The notes beneath the pieces are model-generated. The model saw only the letters and a program-made list of their open reading frames with translations, was not told where the DNA came from and made no database searches. The translations under genes were made by a program, and so were the position numbers. Below are positions 8,399-17,588 of a stretch of DNA of 64,000 nt, piece after piece. Positions within the stretch are counted from its first letter, which is position 1; every line of letters begins with the position of its first letter. Source of the DNA: Rhodospirillales bacterium (GTDB taxonomy: Bacteria > Pseudomonadota > Alphaproteobacteria > Rhodospirillales > Thalassospiraceae). The stretch lies in contig JAHQVT010000013.1 in assembly GCA_019634165.1 (NCBI GenBank), positions 62,001 through 126,000 on the forward strand, read 5' to 3'.

Positions 8399-9256
8399 TC
8401 AGTGCATTATCCATAGCGGCAATTCACATTTTGCCAGCATATCCTGCGTGACACCGCCAAGGATCATTTCCTTGAACCGTGAATGGCTATAAGCGCCCAG
8501 AACGATTGTATCCGCACCACATTTTTTTGCCTCTGAAATCAAGGCAGTAGTGACGTTGCTGGATTCTGCATTGTCAACAACCTTTGCCTCGACTCCGTGC
8601 CAACGGAACTGTTCAGCCAACGCCTTGCCACAGGCACGGCCATAAGGCACTTCACCAATACTGACAATCGTTACTTCCTTTGCCCTGCTCAAAAGCGGCA
8701 TGGCAGAGGTCACAGCACGGGCGGCCTCAACCCCGCCATTCCACGCGATCATGACCTTTTCACCAACAGTTTCCGGTACTTTTTCCGGGGCAACAAGAAT
8801 GGGGCGACCTGTTTCCATCAAGGCTGCATCAAATGTGAGGGATGCAGACGCTTCTTTGGGGTCACGCCCAATCACCACCAAATCAAACAATCGGCCCCGG
8901 CGGGCAACGGTTTCGTCTTCGCGCCCACTATCCTTACGCCATGCACAAGTTGCCTTGGCCTTGGCTGATGGGGTTTCACTGAGCGGAACGCCTGCGGCTT
9001 TAACCGCAGCCTCAAAAGAGGCCTTGCCACTGGCTTCGCGTTTTTCGGTATCTTTTTCAGCAGCGCGGATCATTTCTTCAATGATCAGGCCTGACATGCC
9101 CTCGCCGACAATCGGAATGGCATCTTGTGGTTCGGCGGCAACAAATAACGCCTCAAGGTGGGCATCAAACTGTTTCGCCATTCGAAAGGCCGTTTGCATG
9201 ACCCGCTCGTCAATGGATGTTCCCGCCACCGGTGCCAGAATTGTCCGTATTGCCAT
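8399..9256 (-). CDS. Tandem universal stress protein (UspA family)
   Basis: 285 residues with two Usp domains. The second ends with a nucleotide-binding-like motif in GAYSHSRFKEMILGGVTQDML; Ser replaces the second Gly of the usual GxxG, so ATP binding may be altered. ATG at 9256 is chosen over GTG at 9265 because GGGAG lies 8 bases upstream of the ATG. It is divergent from an SqrR/BigR-like ArsR gene, with a 324-base AT-rich gap that must hold both promoters. It resembles the usp at 607-1449 in length and layout. Confidence 0.88.
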   Translation of the reverse strand: MAIRTILAPVAGTSIDERVMQTAFRMAKQFDAHLEALFVAAEPQDAIPIVGEGMSGLIIEEMIRAAEKDTEKREASGKASFEAAVKAAGVPLSETPSAKAKATCAWRKDSGREDETVARRGRLFDLVVIGRDPKEASASLTFDAALMETGRPILVAPEKVPETVGEKVMIAWNGGVEAARAVTSAMPLLSRAKEVTIVSIGEVPYGRACGKALAEQFRWHGVEAKVVDNAESSNVTTALISEAKKCGADTIVLGAYSHSRFKEMILGGVTQDMLAKCELPLWIMH

Positions 9257-9580
9257 CGTGCTCACTCCCGCATGTCAGTTTGATAACTGAATCTACTCGA
9301 CACCTGCCCCCTGTGGTGCAGGCTTGATCACAGACTGCGCTTTTCAATCACACTTTTCTTTGTTCAAGATCAAAAATCCACGAATGTCGTTATTATTTCA
9401 ACACGCTATATGACTCTGATCCGGTTTTGATAGAGCGTAACATATAAAATGATTGTATCATCAATGGTTGTGATTACGATTGCCGTATTCGGACCGAAGC
9501 ATGAATTTTGCTCGTGAACTCGGTTAAAATGCATATCTGGGCGGATCGGCCTGCGGAACGAAGGATAGGTTTTCTGCCAA
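9257..9580. other. Divergent promoter region between usp and arsR-type genes
   Basis: An AT-rich gap without a credible gene. It must drive the usp gene leftward and the ArsR-type gene rightward. ATTG-N6-CAAT at about 9452-9465 is a weak dyad. I see no site that clearly fits an FNR or SqrR consensus. Confidence 0.4.
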
Positions 9581-9886
9581 ATGGATTATGAAATGCTCCA
9601 AGAGAATGCACGCGAAGCTGCGGAATTTCTGAAAACACTGGGCAATGAATGGCGCCTTATGATCCTTTGCTCTCTTGGAGATGCAGAGAAATCTGTGGGA
9701 ACGCTTGAAAGCGAATTGGGCATTAAACAATCTGCCCTATCACAGCATTTGGCACGCCTGCGCCGCGAAGGATTGGTAAAAACCCGCCGCGATGCCCAAA
9801 CGATTTATTATTCGCTGGCAAATCCCAACATCATGAAAATCATAGCGGTCTTGCAAGAAGCCTACTGCCCGCCCGAAGCAGGTTAA
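9581..9886 (+). CDS. ArsR-family regulator with SqrR/BigR-type cysteine pair
   Basis: 101 residues, a single winged helix-turn-helix. The recognition region reads QSALSQHLARLRREGLVKTR, close to BigR/SqrR/YgaV proteins. In that subgroup two cysteines, one in helix 2 and one near the C-terminus, form a tetrasulfide bridge when reactive sulfur is present. Here Cys30 (MILC) and Cys96 (AYCPP) sit at the matching places. No metal-binding ELCVCDL motif is present, so it is not an arsenic sensor. The neighbour is a divergent usp gene rather than a sulfide-oxidation gene. The SD is weak. Confidence 0.8.
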   Translation: MDYEMLQENAREAAEFLKTLGNEWRLMILCSLGDAEKSVGTLESELGIKQSALSQHLARLRREGLVKTRRDAQTIYYSLANPNIMKIIAVLQEAYCPPEAG

Positions 9887-9910
9887 TAGGCACCCGCCGC
9901 GCCAAAGAAA

Positions 9911-9950
9911 AACGCACAAAGTCACGTGACCTTGTGCGTTTTGTATTTTA
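9911..9950. terminator. Bidirectional terminator between arsR-type gene and pdxH
   Basis: AACGCACAA and TTGTGCGTT pair around an inner palindrome GTCACGTGAC; T-rich sequence follows and A-rich sequence precedes. It lies between two convergent genes and can serve both. Confidence 0.8.
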
Positions 9951-9968
9951 GGGCCGCTGGCAATGCGT

Positions 9969-10589
9969 TTATGGGAACAGCTTTTCGATGTTCCAACCCG
10001 CATCCTGATCATCACGCGTGAAAAGTTTGCGGTCATGAAGGCGAAACTTGCCTTCGGCCCAAAATTCTATGCGATCCGGGACAAGTCGGAACCCGCCCCA
10101 ATGATCAGGCCGCGGGACTTTGCCAAGGCCAAACTTGGCGGTAAATTCCGCAACCCGTTTTTCAAGATCAAACCGGCCACTCATCGGGCGCGACTGAATA
10201 GACGCCCATGCCCCAAGCTGACTTCCACGCGGACGGGATGCAAAATATTCATCCGATTCTTCTGCATCGACCTTCGAAACCTTGCCTTCGATCCGCACGC
10301 ATTTTTCAAGCGTCTTCCAATGAAAACACAGTGCCGCAAAGCTGTTTTCACCAAGCTGACTGCCCTTACGGCTTTCATAATTGGTGTAAAATACAAAGCC
10401 CCGCGGATCGAATTCCTTAAGCAACACAATACGTGCAGACGGGCGCCCTTGCGCATCCGCCGTCGCCAAGGTCATCGCATCGGGATAGGCCTTTTCTGCT
10501 GATTTGGCGTCATTAAACCATGCATCAAACATCTCAAACGGGGCGTCGTGGGACTCGTGCCCAATTTTTGGCGTATTTTTCTCGTCCAT
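9969..10589 (-). CDS. pdxH: Pyridoxamine/pyridoxine 5'-phosphate oxidase
   Basis: 206 residues, the FMN enzyme that makes pyridoxal 5'-phosphate, the last step of vitamin B6 synthesis and salvage. The FMN and substrate segments RIVLLKEFDPRGFVFYTNYESRKG, CFHWKTLEKCVRIEG and RPRGSQLGAWAS are all clear, and the C-terminal dimerisation region reads WGGFRLVPDRIEFWAEG. The extreme C-terminus ends EKLFP instead of the common RLxP. Length is usual. ATG at 10589, with AGGA about 13 bases upstream. PLP supply serves hemA and the aminotransferase nearby, but no operon link exists. Confidence 0.95.
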   Translation of the reverse strand: MDEKNTPKIGHESHDAPFEMFDAWFNDAKSAEKAYPDAMTLATADAQGRPSARIVLLKEFDPRGFVFYTNYESRKGSQLGENSFAALCFHWKTLEKCVRIEGKVSKVDAEESDEYFASRPRGSQLGAWASIQSRPMSGRFDLEKRVAEFTAKFGLGKVPRPDHWGGFRLVPDRIEFWAEGKFRLHDRKLFTRDDQDAGWNIEKLFP

Positions 10590-10741
10590 TGGGAAAAGAA
10601 TTCCTTTGGCTAATTGAATTTCGTTGCCATACGGATCAACTAATTCGGAACATCGGTGGCAGGCGCTACGTTAAGGTTATATATTATATATACGCAAAAC
10701 TTATCGGTTGGGACCGTAAAGACAAGATGGGCAGAACAAAC

Positions 10742-11218
10742 ATGAAATTCCGTCATATCGTAATTCCGGTCGTCATGACCGCCTTTATTGCTGGCTGTGC
10801 CCAAGATCAGGGCCAAAAACAAACCGCAGGCACCTTGCTTGGTGCCGTTGGTGGTGCTGTTGCTGGTGCGCAGTTTGGCAAGGGCAAAGGACAGCTTGTT
10901 GGTGTTGCCCTTGGTACACTGGCTGGTGCCTTTATCGGTAGCGAAGTCGGCAAATCGCTTGATAACGCCGATCGCGCCATTATGGCCAAAAGCACGCAGA
11001 AAACGCTTGAAGCAACGCCAACAGGTCAAACCACAACTTGGCAGAACCCCGATACCGGTGTTCAGGGCACAGTGACTCCGACCCGGACCTATCAGGCGCC
11101 AAAAACTCAGGAATATTGCCGCGAATACCAACAGACTGTGATCATTGGTGGGCAGGAAGAAACCGCCTATGGCACAGCATGCCGCAAACCTGATGGCAGT
11201 TGGCAGGTCGTGAACTGA
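10742..11218 (+). CDS. Glycine-zipper outer-membrane lipoprotein (17 kDa surface-antigen type)
   Basis: 158 residues. The ATG at 10742 gives a lipoprotein signal peptide (MKFRH, hydrophobic core, lipobox IAGC with Cys19). A glycine-zipper segment follows (GTLLGAVGGAVAGAQFG and GVALGTLAGAFIGSEVG, about residues 29-68), then a polar C-terminal domain with two Cys that may pair. The arrangement is that of rickettsial 17 kDa antigen-like proteins, which sit in the outer membrane; function is unproven. ATG at 10727 is an alternative start. It is divergent from pdxH and has its own terminator. Confidence 0.8.
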   Translation: MKFRHIVIPVVMTAFIAGCAQDQGQKQTAGTLLGAVGGAVAGAQFGKGKGQLVGVALGTLAGAFIGSEVGKSLDNADRAIMAKSTQKTLEATPTGQTTTWQNPDTGVQGTVTPTRTYQAPKTQEYCREYQQTVIIGGQEETAYGTACRKPDGSWQVVN

Positions 11219-11268
11219 TATTGATTTGTGGCCTGTGTCGCACAAGGGTCAGGACCCATTAATGAAAC

Positions 11269-11303
11269 AGGCGGCGCGATCCTTGGGTCAGCGTCGCCTT
11301 TTC
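11269..11303 (+). terminator. Terminator after the glycine-zipper lipoprotein gene
   Basis: AGGCGGCGC pairs with GCGTCGCCT (one mismatch) around a loop of about 14 bases, followed by TTTTCTT. Confidence 0.65.
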
Positions 11304-11427
11304 TTATGCCACCGTCTTAGCAAATCGACCAATACACGGCTTGCTTACTGCAAATAAGGTTCATATTTGACGGTTCATGATCTAATAATGAACCTACGTG
11401 CGTTTAGTTTTTACAACCGGTCAGTAC

Positions 11428-12357
11428 ATGCAGGATCCCTATAAGATACTTGGCGTTGCCAAAACCGCCAGTCAGGACGAAATCAAAAAAGCCTATCGTA
11501 AGCTGGCGCGCGAGCTCCATCCCGACGTAAACCCCGGCGATGCAAAAATCGAAGAGCGTTTCAAAAAGGTATCTAGTGCCTATCACCTTTTGGGGGATGC
11601 CGAACGCCGCAAAAAATTCGACAACGGCATGATTGATGCCGAAGGCCGCGAAACCGGCCCATTTGGTCGTGGCGGCGGTGGTGGTCAAGCCGGTGGATTT
11701 GGCGGTGGCGGCGGCGATCCGTTTGGTTTTTCCGGGGCCGATGCCGAAGACATCTTTGACGAAATTTTCGGCAAAGGGGGGCGTGGCCGCAGGGGAAGTG
11801 CCGGTTTTGGTGGCGATCGACGCCCGCAAAAGGTCAAAGGCCCGAATATCTCCTACGAGCTAAGCCTTGATTTTAGCGAAGCAATGTTGGGCACGACCAA
11901 GCGCATCAATCTTGCCAGCGGCAAAAGCCTTGAAGTCCGCATTCCGCCAGGCACCGAAGATGAACAAACCCTGCGGTTAAAAGGTCAGGGCATGGTTGGG
12001 ATGAATGGCGGCGAAGCAGGCGATGCCCTGATCAAGCTGCATGTTCGCCCTGATAAAACCTTCCGTCGGGAAGGCAACGACATCCATTGCGATCTTGCAA
12101 TCAGCCTGTCAGAAGCCATTCTTGGTGGTTCGATCGAAGTGCCAATTGTCGATGGCAAGGTCAATATGAAGCTGCCTGCCAATGCCAATAGCGGAAGCAA
12201 ACTGCGCTTGCGTGGCAAAGGGGCACCCTATGATCGCGGCGACAAACGCGGTGATCAATATGTCCACCTGACGGTCAAGCTTCCCGAAGAACGCGATGAT
12301 GAACTCATTGAATTCATCAAAACATGGGCAGAAAAGCACCCTTACAAACCGCGTTAA
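11428..12357 (+). CDS. DnaJ/CbpA-type J-domain co-chaperone
   Basis: 309 residues: J domain (1-66) with the HPD motif at 31-33 that stimulates DnaK ATPase, a Gly/Phe-rich linker (about 80-135), and two C-terminal substrate-binding beta domains (about 140-309). The cysteine-rich zinc-finger domain of DnaJ is absent, so it is a class B J protein like CbpA. The ATG at 11428 is preferred over GTG at 11398, since it puts the J domain at the N-terminus, though its SD is poor. No dnaK or cbpM neighbour is present. Confidence 0.9.
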   Translation: MQDPYKILGVAKTASQDEIKKAYRKLARELHPDVNPGDAKIEERFKKVSSAYHLLGDAERRKKFDNGMIDAEGRETGPFGRGGGGGQAGGFGGGGGDPFGFSGADAEDIFDEIFGKGGRGRRGSAGFGGDRRPQKVKGPNISYELSLDFSEAMLGTTKRINLASGKSLEVRIPPGTEDEQTLRLKGQGMVGMNGGEAGDALIKLHVRPDKTFRREGNDIHCDLAISLSEAILGGSIEVPIVDGKVNMKLPANANSGSKLRLRGKGAPYDRGDKRGDQYVHLTVKLPEERDDELIEFIKTWAEKHPYKPR

Positions 12358-12367
12358 TCCGACATTT

Positions 12368-12396
12368 GAAAAAGCTGGCATCTGCCAGCTTTTTTC
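12368..12396 (+). terminator. Terminator after the J-domain gene
   Basis: AAAGCTGGCA-TC-TGCCAGCTTT dyad followed by a run of T. Confidence 0.85.
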
Positions 12397-12561
12397 TTGC
12401 CCACGCAAACCTTCAGATGCTGTCTGCAGCAAAACTCCGCGTGCCTCGACAAGACAAATATATCTCGACATCCTTAGCCTGCCTGTAATTTTAGTTCCGT
12501 GTTACCATATGGTTTCAAAGGGTTTTGTCGCGACAAAACAAAACAGACACTCAGGGAATAG

Positions 12562-13914
12562 ATGGAACAGTTCACAAATCCGGATCTTTATCTGCAATGG
12601 ATTGAACAGGCACTTGGCTGGCTTTCTGCCAATGTGTTGTTGGGTCCCATCCTGGTCCAGATTGCTGCCTGTGTAGCCGCCATCATCCCTGCTTTTTTAC
12701 TGCGCTCCAAACTGGCAAGCCTTCTTTCCCGGTTGCAAAACTGGAAACCGCTTTTGCCTTATGCCGGGTTCAGACGTTTTGCCAATGTCCTGCCTGATCT
12801 GGCATTTCCATTGCTATTTGTCGTTTTGATCTGGCTGATTGATGCCATCGCGATTCAGGCAGGTTACCGCCATAACGTCGTGCGCCTTGTCGCAAGCTTG
12901 CTGAATGCCTGGATCGTGATCCGTCTGGCCGCCGCCGTGGTCAACGATCCGGTTTGGTCGCGCACAATTGCGACCGTCGCATGGAGCTTGGCCGCCTTAA
13001 ACATTGTCGGCTGGCTTGAACCATCCATCGAAATTCTAGACGGGCTTGCCATGCAAGTCGGCGACTTTCGTGTGTCGGTCTATGGCATTCTCAAAGCCGT
13101 CCTATCCCTTGCCGTGCTGCTTTGGGCGGCATCCTTTACATCGCGCCTGTTTGAACAACGCATCAAAAAGGCCCACCGCCTGACCCCATCGGTTCAGGTG
13201 TTGATGTCAAAGCTGCTTAAATTTGTTCTTCTATCCGTCGCGGTTCTGTTTGCGCTTTCGACCATTGGTGTTGATCTGACGGCCCTTGCGGTCTTTGGCG
13301 GTGCGGTCGGTGTTGGCCTTGGCCTTGGTCTGCAGCGCATTGCCGCCAACCTGATCAGTGGTGTGATCCTGCTTTTGGATCGCTCCATTAAACCGGGCGA
13401 TGTGATTGCCATTGGCGAGACTTTTGGGTGGATACAGTCATTGGGCGCGCGTTACACCGCTGTTCGCACCCGTGACGGGACCGAATTCCTGATCCCGAAC
13501 GAAGACCTGATCACCACACAGGTCGAAAATTGGAGCCATTCCGACGTTAAGCTGCGTCTGAAAGTCCCGGTTGGTATTGCCTATAGTTGCGATCCGCATT
13601 TTGCCATCAAACTTTGCAACGAGGCGGCAGGAAAATGTGCACGCGTGTTGGAAAACCCCGGCCCCAATACCTTGCTGCGGGGCTTTGGCGACAATTCCGT
13701 CGATCTTGAAATCCGGTTCTGGATTGATGACCCGCAAAATGGACGCGGCAATATCATCAGCGAAATTTTGCTGAATGTCTGGGATGCCTTCAAGGAACAC
13801 AATATCGAAATTCCGTTCCCGCAACGCGATCTTCACTTACGCGGCGGGGATGCCCCGATACGCGTTCAGATGGAAACGCCCAACCAGACACCCCCCGAAC
13901 AACCAACGCCCTAA
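12562..13914 (+). CDS. MscS-family mechanosensitive channel
   Basis: 450 residues. About five or six hydrophobic segments in the first 260 residues are followed by the pore helix (GVDLTALAVFGGAVGVGLGLGLQ, Gly/Ala-rich as in MscS TM3) and the cytoplasmic beta and alpha/beta domains (SIKPGDVIAIGETFGWIQSLGAR, IPNEDLITTQVENWS). Such inner-membrane channels open under tension to release solutes on hypo-osmotic shock. It is larger than E. coli MscS (286), with extra N-terminal spans, and ends in a Pro/Thr/Gln tail. The ATG follows AGGGAA. It is convergent with the BrkB-type gene. Confidence 0.9.
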   Translation: MEQFTNPDLYLQWIEQALGWLSANVLLGPILVQIAACVAAIIPAFLLRSKLASLLSRLQNWKPLLPYAGFRRFANVLPDLAFPLLFVVLIWLIDAIAIQAGYRHNVVRLVASLLNAWIVIRLAAAVVNDPVWSRTIATVAWSLAALNIVGWLEPSIEILDGLAMQVGDFRVSVYGILKAVLSLAVLLWAASFTSRLFEQRIKKAHRLTPSVQVLMSKLLKFVLLSVAVLFALSTIGVDLTALAVFGGAVGVGLGLGLQRIAANLISGVILLLDRSIKPGDVIAIGETFGWIQSLGARYTAVRTRDGTEFLIPNEDLITTQVENWSHSDVKLRLKVPVGIAYSCDPHFAIKLCNEAAGKCARVLENPGPNTLLRGFGDNSVDLEIRFWIDDPQNGRGNIISEILLNVWDAFKEHNIEIPFPQRDLHLRGGDAPIRVQMETPNQTPPEQPTP

Positions 13915-13952
13915 AACACAGGATCAGGCAAGCGCCCAAACACGTGCCTCAC

Positions 13953-15332
13953 CTATTCGACGGTTTGTGCCATGTCATTTTGATCAATCTTGGCGGGCTT
14001 TGGTGTTTCCGGGTCGTCTTTGATCTGTTCGGGCGTTTTTTCTTCGGGTTTTGGCGTATCAAGCAAGTCGCCTACGATCACATCAAGAACGGAATGCCGG
14101 GTTTTCTCAAGCTTGATCAAACAATCGCGCATCCGCACCGGCCACCCGCCATCGGCCGGAACCACCAAAAGCCGATCATAATCAAGAAACAGCCCCAGCC
14201 GTGCCATCAGGTCGTTCAACGTAATCCGCGACAGATTGCCAGATAACAACCAGCGATGATTTTCCGAACGGTCAATCAGGTTTTCCCGACGCAGGGCCGC
14301 CAACGCCCAATTCAAATCACGCCCGCCAAGCTTCAATTCACGCAGCATATGGCGATAGGTTGGCGGTGTTGCAGCATCATGGAACCGATTTTGCAGATAT
14401 TCCAGAACCCGAAGAACCGCAATAATGCGTTCCATATGCCCCGGAACAGCACCACGTGGATCAGGGATAAGGCCTGCTGCACGGGCGGCCCGCCATTCGG
14501 ATCGGGCGGCTGAAATCTGTGCCCCAAACAAGATCACGATCCAGGTCAAATACATCCACAAAAGAAAGATCGGAACAACCGCGACTGCGCCATAAATCGT
14601 CTGATAGGTCGGAAAACTTGTAACATAAAATCCAAAGCCCTTTTTCAGGGATTCGAACAAGACCGCCGCCACCAAACCACCGGCAACACCATCAAGGATT
14701 TCAACAGACCGGTTGGGCATGCCGATAAACAGCAATGAAAAGGCCGCCGCCGATAACAAGAACGGTGCGACAAAGGTCAATTGCCCGATTTGTTCGCCAA
14801 GTACGTCGCCACCAACCAGATGCCGCATGGCAAAGATATAAGAGGCCAGCGACAGGCTAAGCCCCAGCAGCATCGGCCCAACGGTCAAAAGCGTCCAGAA
14901 CACCACAAGCCTTGAGAGCAATTTACGCGGGCTTGTAACGCGAAACACATCGTTCATCGCCCCTTCAATCGCGCCAAGCAACATGACGGCCGTTAAACCC
15001 AAAACAATGGTACCAACCGCGGTCATCTGACCGGTATTTTGCAGGAAGCTGCTTAGGTAATCCGTCACCTGTTCGCCGGTTTCGGGCAGAAAGTTATTTA
15101 AAACAACATCCATGATTTGATCTTTGAACTGATCAAATACGGGAAATGCCGATAGCACCGTTAAGGCAACAGCAAGAAAAGGCACCATCGCCAAAAGCGT
15201 CGTATAAGACAGCCCGGCTGCGCGTTGGATGGATTTGTCATGTATAAAACGCATAAGGGCATAGCGCCAGAATGCGGTGCGATCCACGATCAATTTCTGA
15301 ATTTCGACCATTAAACGCTTATCCCCACGCAT
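13953..15332 (-). CDS. YihY/BrkB-family inner-membrane protein
   Basis: 459 residues. The N-terminal 290 residues hold about six membrane spans with the YihY/BrkB pattern (QRAAGLSYTTLLAMVPFLAV, then GLTAVMLLGAIEGAMNDVF and IYGAVAVVPIFLLWMYLTWIVILFG). The remaining 170 residues are soluble and include a winged-helix-like segment (LRELKLGGRDLNWALAALRRENLI). Function is not settled; the old RNase BN name is an error in the literature. Start choice: ATG at 15332 has a GGA-like site; ATG 15311 and GTG 15377 are possible. It is divergent from fabI. Confidence 0.85.
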   Translation of the reverse strand: MRGDKRLMVEIQKLIVDRTAFWRYALMRFIHDKSIQRAAGLSYTTLLAMVPFLAVALTVLSAFPVFDQFKDQIMDVVLNNFLPETGEQVTDYLSSFLQNTGQMTAVGTIVLGLTAVMLLGAIEGAMNDVFRVTSPRKLLSRLVVFWTLLTVGPMLLGLSLSLASYIFAMRHLVGGDVLGEQIGQLTFVAPFLLSAAAFSLLFIGMPNRSVEILDGVAGGLVAAVLFESLKKGFGFYVTSFPTYQTIYGAVAVVPIFLLWMYLTWIVILFGAQISAARSEWRAARAAGLIPDPRGAVPGHMERIIAVLRVLEYLQNRFHDAATPPTYRHMLRELKLGGRDLNWALAALRRENLIDRSENHRWLLSGNLSRITLNDLMARLGLFLDYDRLLVVPADGGWPVRMRDCLIKLEKTRHSVLDVIVGDLLDTPKPEEKTPEQIKDDPETPKPAKIDQNDMAQTVE

Positions 15333-15513
15333 TTTCCGGTTATACTGCAGTTGATCAACAGGATAGCGTGCCCGCACACGTTATAACAGGCCAGATTGAC
15401 GTTGGCCTCGCTTTGTGTAGGATGCGCCCAATGACTAATAGCTCCTGTGCCGGTCGCGGCTTTAAGTGAATGCCTCCACCTGCCAGAGAGAGATCGTGGG
15501 AACGAGAGGGAAT

Positions 15514-16344
15514 ATGAGCCTGTCCACCGAAAACATTTCGGGCCTGATGGCCGGTAAGCGCGGCCTGATTATGGGCGTCGCCAACGACAAATCCATTGCT
15601 TGGGGTATTGCACGCGCCGCTGCGAATGCTGGTGCCGAAGTTGCCTTTACCTATCAGGGTGAGGCACTTGAAAAACGTGTACGCCCGTTGGCGGAGTCTG
15701 TTGGCAGTGACATCGTCTTGCCATGCGACGTAACCGATGCAGCAAGCATCGATTCCGTTTTTGACACGCTCAAGGAAAAATGGGGCAAACTCGACTTTGT
15801 CGTCCATGCCATCGGTTTTTCCGACAAAAACGAATTGCGTGGTCGCTATGTCGATACCTCGCTTGAAAACTTCACGATGTCGATGAACATCTCGGTCTAT
15901 TCCTTTACCGCTGTTGCCCAGCGCGCGGAAAAACTGATGACCGATGGTGGGTCGCTTTTGACCCTGTCCTATTACGGGGCAGAAAAAGTCATGCCGCATT
16001 ACAACGTGATGGGGGTTGCCAAAGCAGCCCTTGAAGCCAGCGTAAAATATCTTGCCAATGACCTTGGCCCGGATCGCATCCGCGTCAACGCAATTTCGGC
16101 TGGCCCGATGAAAACGCTTGCCGCTTCGGGTATTGGCGATTTCCGCTATATCCTGAAATGGAATGAGTTTAACTCGCCTATGCGCCGCAACGTCACCCTT
16201 GATGATGTTGGCGGTTCGGGGCTGTACTTCCTGTCTGACCTGTCAACCGGTGTGACCGGGGAAACCCATCATGTCGATTGCGGCTATCATACCGTTGGCA
16301 TGAAACAGCCAGACGCACCTGACATCAATGTTCAGAAATCCTGA
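15514..16344 (+). CDS. fabI: Enoyl-[acyl-carrier-protein] reductase FabI
   Basis: 276 residues, the SDR-type NADH enoyl-ACP reductase that finishes each fatty-acid elongation round. It shows GLIMGVANDKSIAWGIA (cofactor loop typical of FabI), and the catalytic Tyr163 and Lys170 in the Y-x6-K motif (YNVMGVAK), with the second conserved Tyr just before (SYYGAEK). The ATG at 15514 has AGAGGG 5 bases upstream; an in-frame ATG at 15466 lacks this. aroC follows after a weak terminator-like hairpin. Confidence 0.95.
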   Translation: MSLSTENISGLMAGKRGLIMGVANDKSIAWGIARAAANAGAEVAFTYQGEALEKRVRPLAESVGSDIVLPCDVTDAASIDSVFDTLKEKWGKLDFVVHAIGFSDKNELRGRYVDTSLENFTMSMNISVYSFTAVAQRAEKLMTDGGSLLTLSYYGAEKVMPHYNVMGVAKAALEASVKYLANDLGPDRIRVNAISAGPMKTLAASGIGDFRYILKWNEFNSPMRRNVTLDDVGGSGLYFLSDLSTGVTGETHHVDCGYHTVGMKQPDAPDINVQKS

Positions 16345-16364
16345 TCTGAGCATGGAATGATTTT

Positions 16365-16396
16365 GCGGGCTGCTCTGATGGGCGGCCCGCTTTGTT
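16365..16396 (+). terminator. Probable terminator between fabI and aroC
   Basis: GCGGGCTGC pairs with GCGGCCCGC (one G-T pair) around an 8-base loop, followed by the T-rich TTTGTTCTCTTT. Confidence 0.6.
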
Positions 16397-16427
16397 CTCT
16401 TTAATATTGAATTCTGGATTATCGGTT

Positions 16428-17531
16428 ATGGCTGGCAACAGTTTTGGAACGCTCTTTCGCTTTACCACCTTTGGCGAAAGCCACGGCCCGGCAATCGGCT
16501 GCGTTGTTGATGGGGTTCCGCCCCTGCTTGACCTAACCGAATCTGATATTCAGGAATTTCTTGAAAAACGCAAACCCGGTCAGTCGCGCTTTACCACTCA
16601 GCGCCGCGAACCTGATCAGGTCAAAATCCTTTCAGGCGTGTTCGAAGGCAAAACCACCGGAACCCCGATTGGTCTTCTGATTGAAAATGTCGATCAGCGG
16701 TCCAAAGATTATGGCGAGATTAAAAATCAATTCCGCCCCGGTCATGCCGATTACACCTATTGGGAAAAATACGGCACACGTGATTATCGTGGCGGCGGAC
16801 GTTCATCTGCCCGCGAAACGGCAATGCGTGTTGCTGCGGGTGCGATTGCCCGTAAAATTCTGGGCGATGACATTAAAATCCGCGCAGCCTTGGTCAAAAT
16901 GGGCACCAAGGAAATTAACCGCGATAACTGGGACTGGGATGAGGTTGATAACAACCCGTTCTTCTGCCCGGACGCAAAAGCCGTTCCGGTCTTCGAAGAA
17001 TATCTTGATGGCTTACGCAAGGATGGCTCATCGGTCGGTGCTGTAATCGAAGTCGTCTGTTCGGGCGTTCCGGTTGGGCTTGGCGATCCGGTTTATGATA
17101 AACTTGATGCCGATCTGGCCAAGGCCATGATGACGATCAATGCGGTCAAGGGTGTAGAAATCGGCAATGGCTTTGAAGCAGCCGAGCTTACCGGCATTGA
17201 AAATGCCGATGAAATGCGCCTAGGCGAAGATGGCAAACCTGTCTTTGGATCAAACCATGCTGGTGGCATTCTGGGTGGTATTTCATCAGGTCAGGATGTT
17301 GTCATACGCTTTGCAGTCAAACCAACCAGTTCCATCCTTACCCCGCGCAAAAGCATGGATATTTACGGCAAAGAAGTCGATATCGTGACCAAGGGCCGCC
17401 ATGACCCCTGTGTTGGCATTCGCGGTGTGCCAGTTGGCGAAGCCATGGCTGCCATCGTTCTGGCCGACCATCTTTTGCGCCATCGCGGTCAGTGCGAAGG
17501 CTGGAATACCAACAAGCATTTTCCAAGCTAA
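16428..17531 (+). CDS. aroC: Chorismate synthase
   Basis: 367 residues. It converts 5-enolpyruvylshikimate 3-phosphate to chorismate with reduced FMN, the last common step to aromatic amino acids. The family signatures are clear: [14 protein letters not shown] near the start, [16 protein letters not shown] in the middle (about 124-139) and [19 protein letters not shown] near the end. ATG at 16428 gives the usual N-terminus ([10 protein letters not shown]); an upstream ATG at 16392 would add 12 residues that the family lacks. Confidence 0.95.
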   Translation: MAGNSFGTLFRFTTFGESHGPAIGCVVDGVPPLLDLTESDIQEFLEKRKPGQSRFTTQRREPDQVKILSGVFEGKTTGTPIGLLIENVDQRSKDYGEIKNQFRPGHADYTYWEKYGTRDYRGGGRSSARETAMRVAAGAIARKILGDDIKIRAALVKMGTKEINRDNWDWDEVDNNPFFCPDAKAVPVFEEYLDGLRKDGSSVGAVIEVVCSGVPVGLGDPVYDKLDADLAKAMMTINAVKGVEIGNGFEAAELTGIENADEMRLGEDGKPVFGSNHAGGILGGISSGQDVVIRFAVKPTSSILTPRKSMDIYGKEVDIVTKGRHDPCVGIRGVPVGEAMAAIVLADHLLRHRGQCEGWNTNKHFPS

Positions 17532-17588
17532 CGCCCCCCCGCTTCATAGTTTGATGTCACAACCGGGTTGGTGCCACGTCTTAGTGGC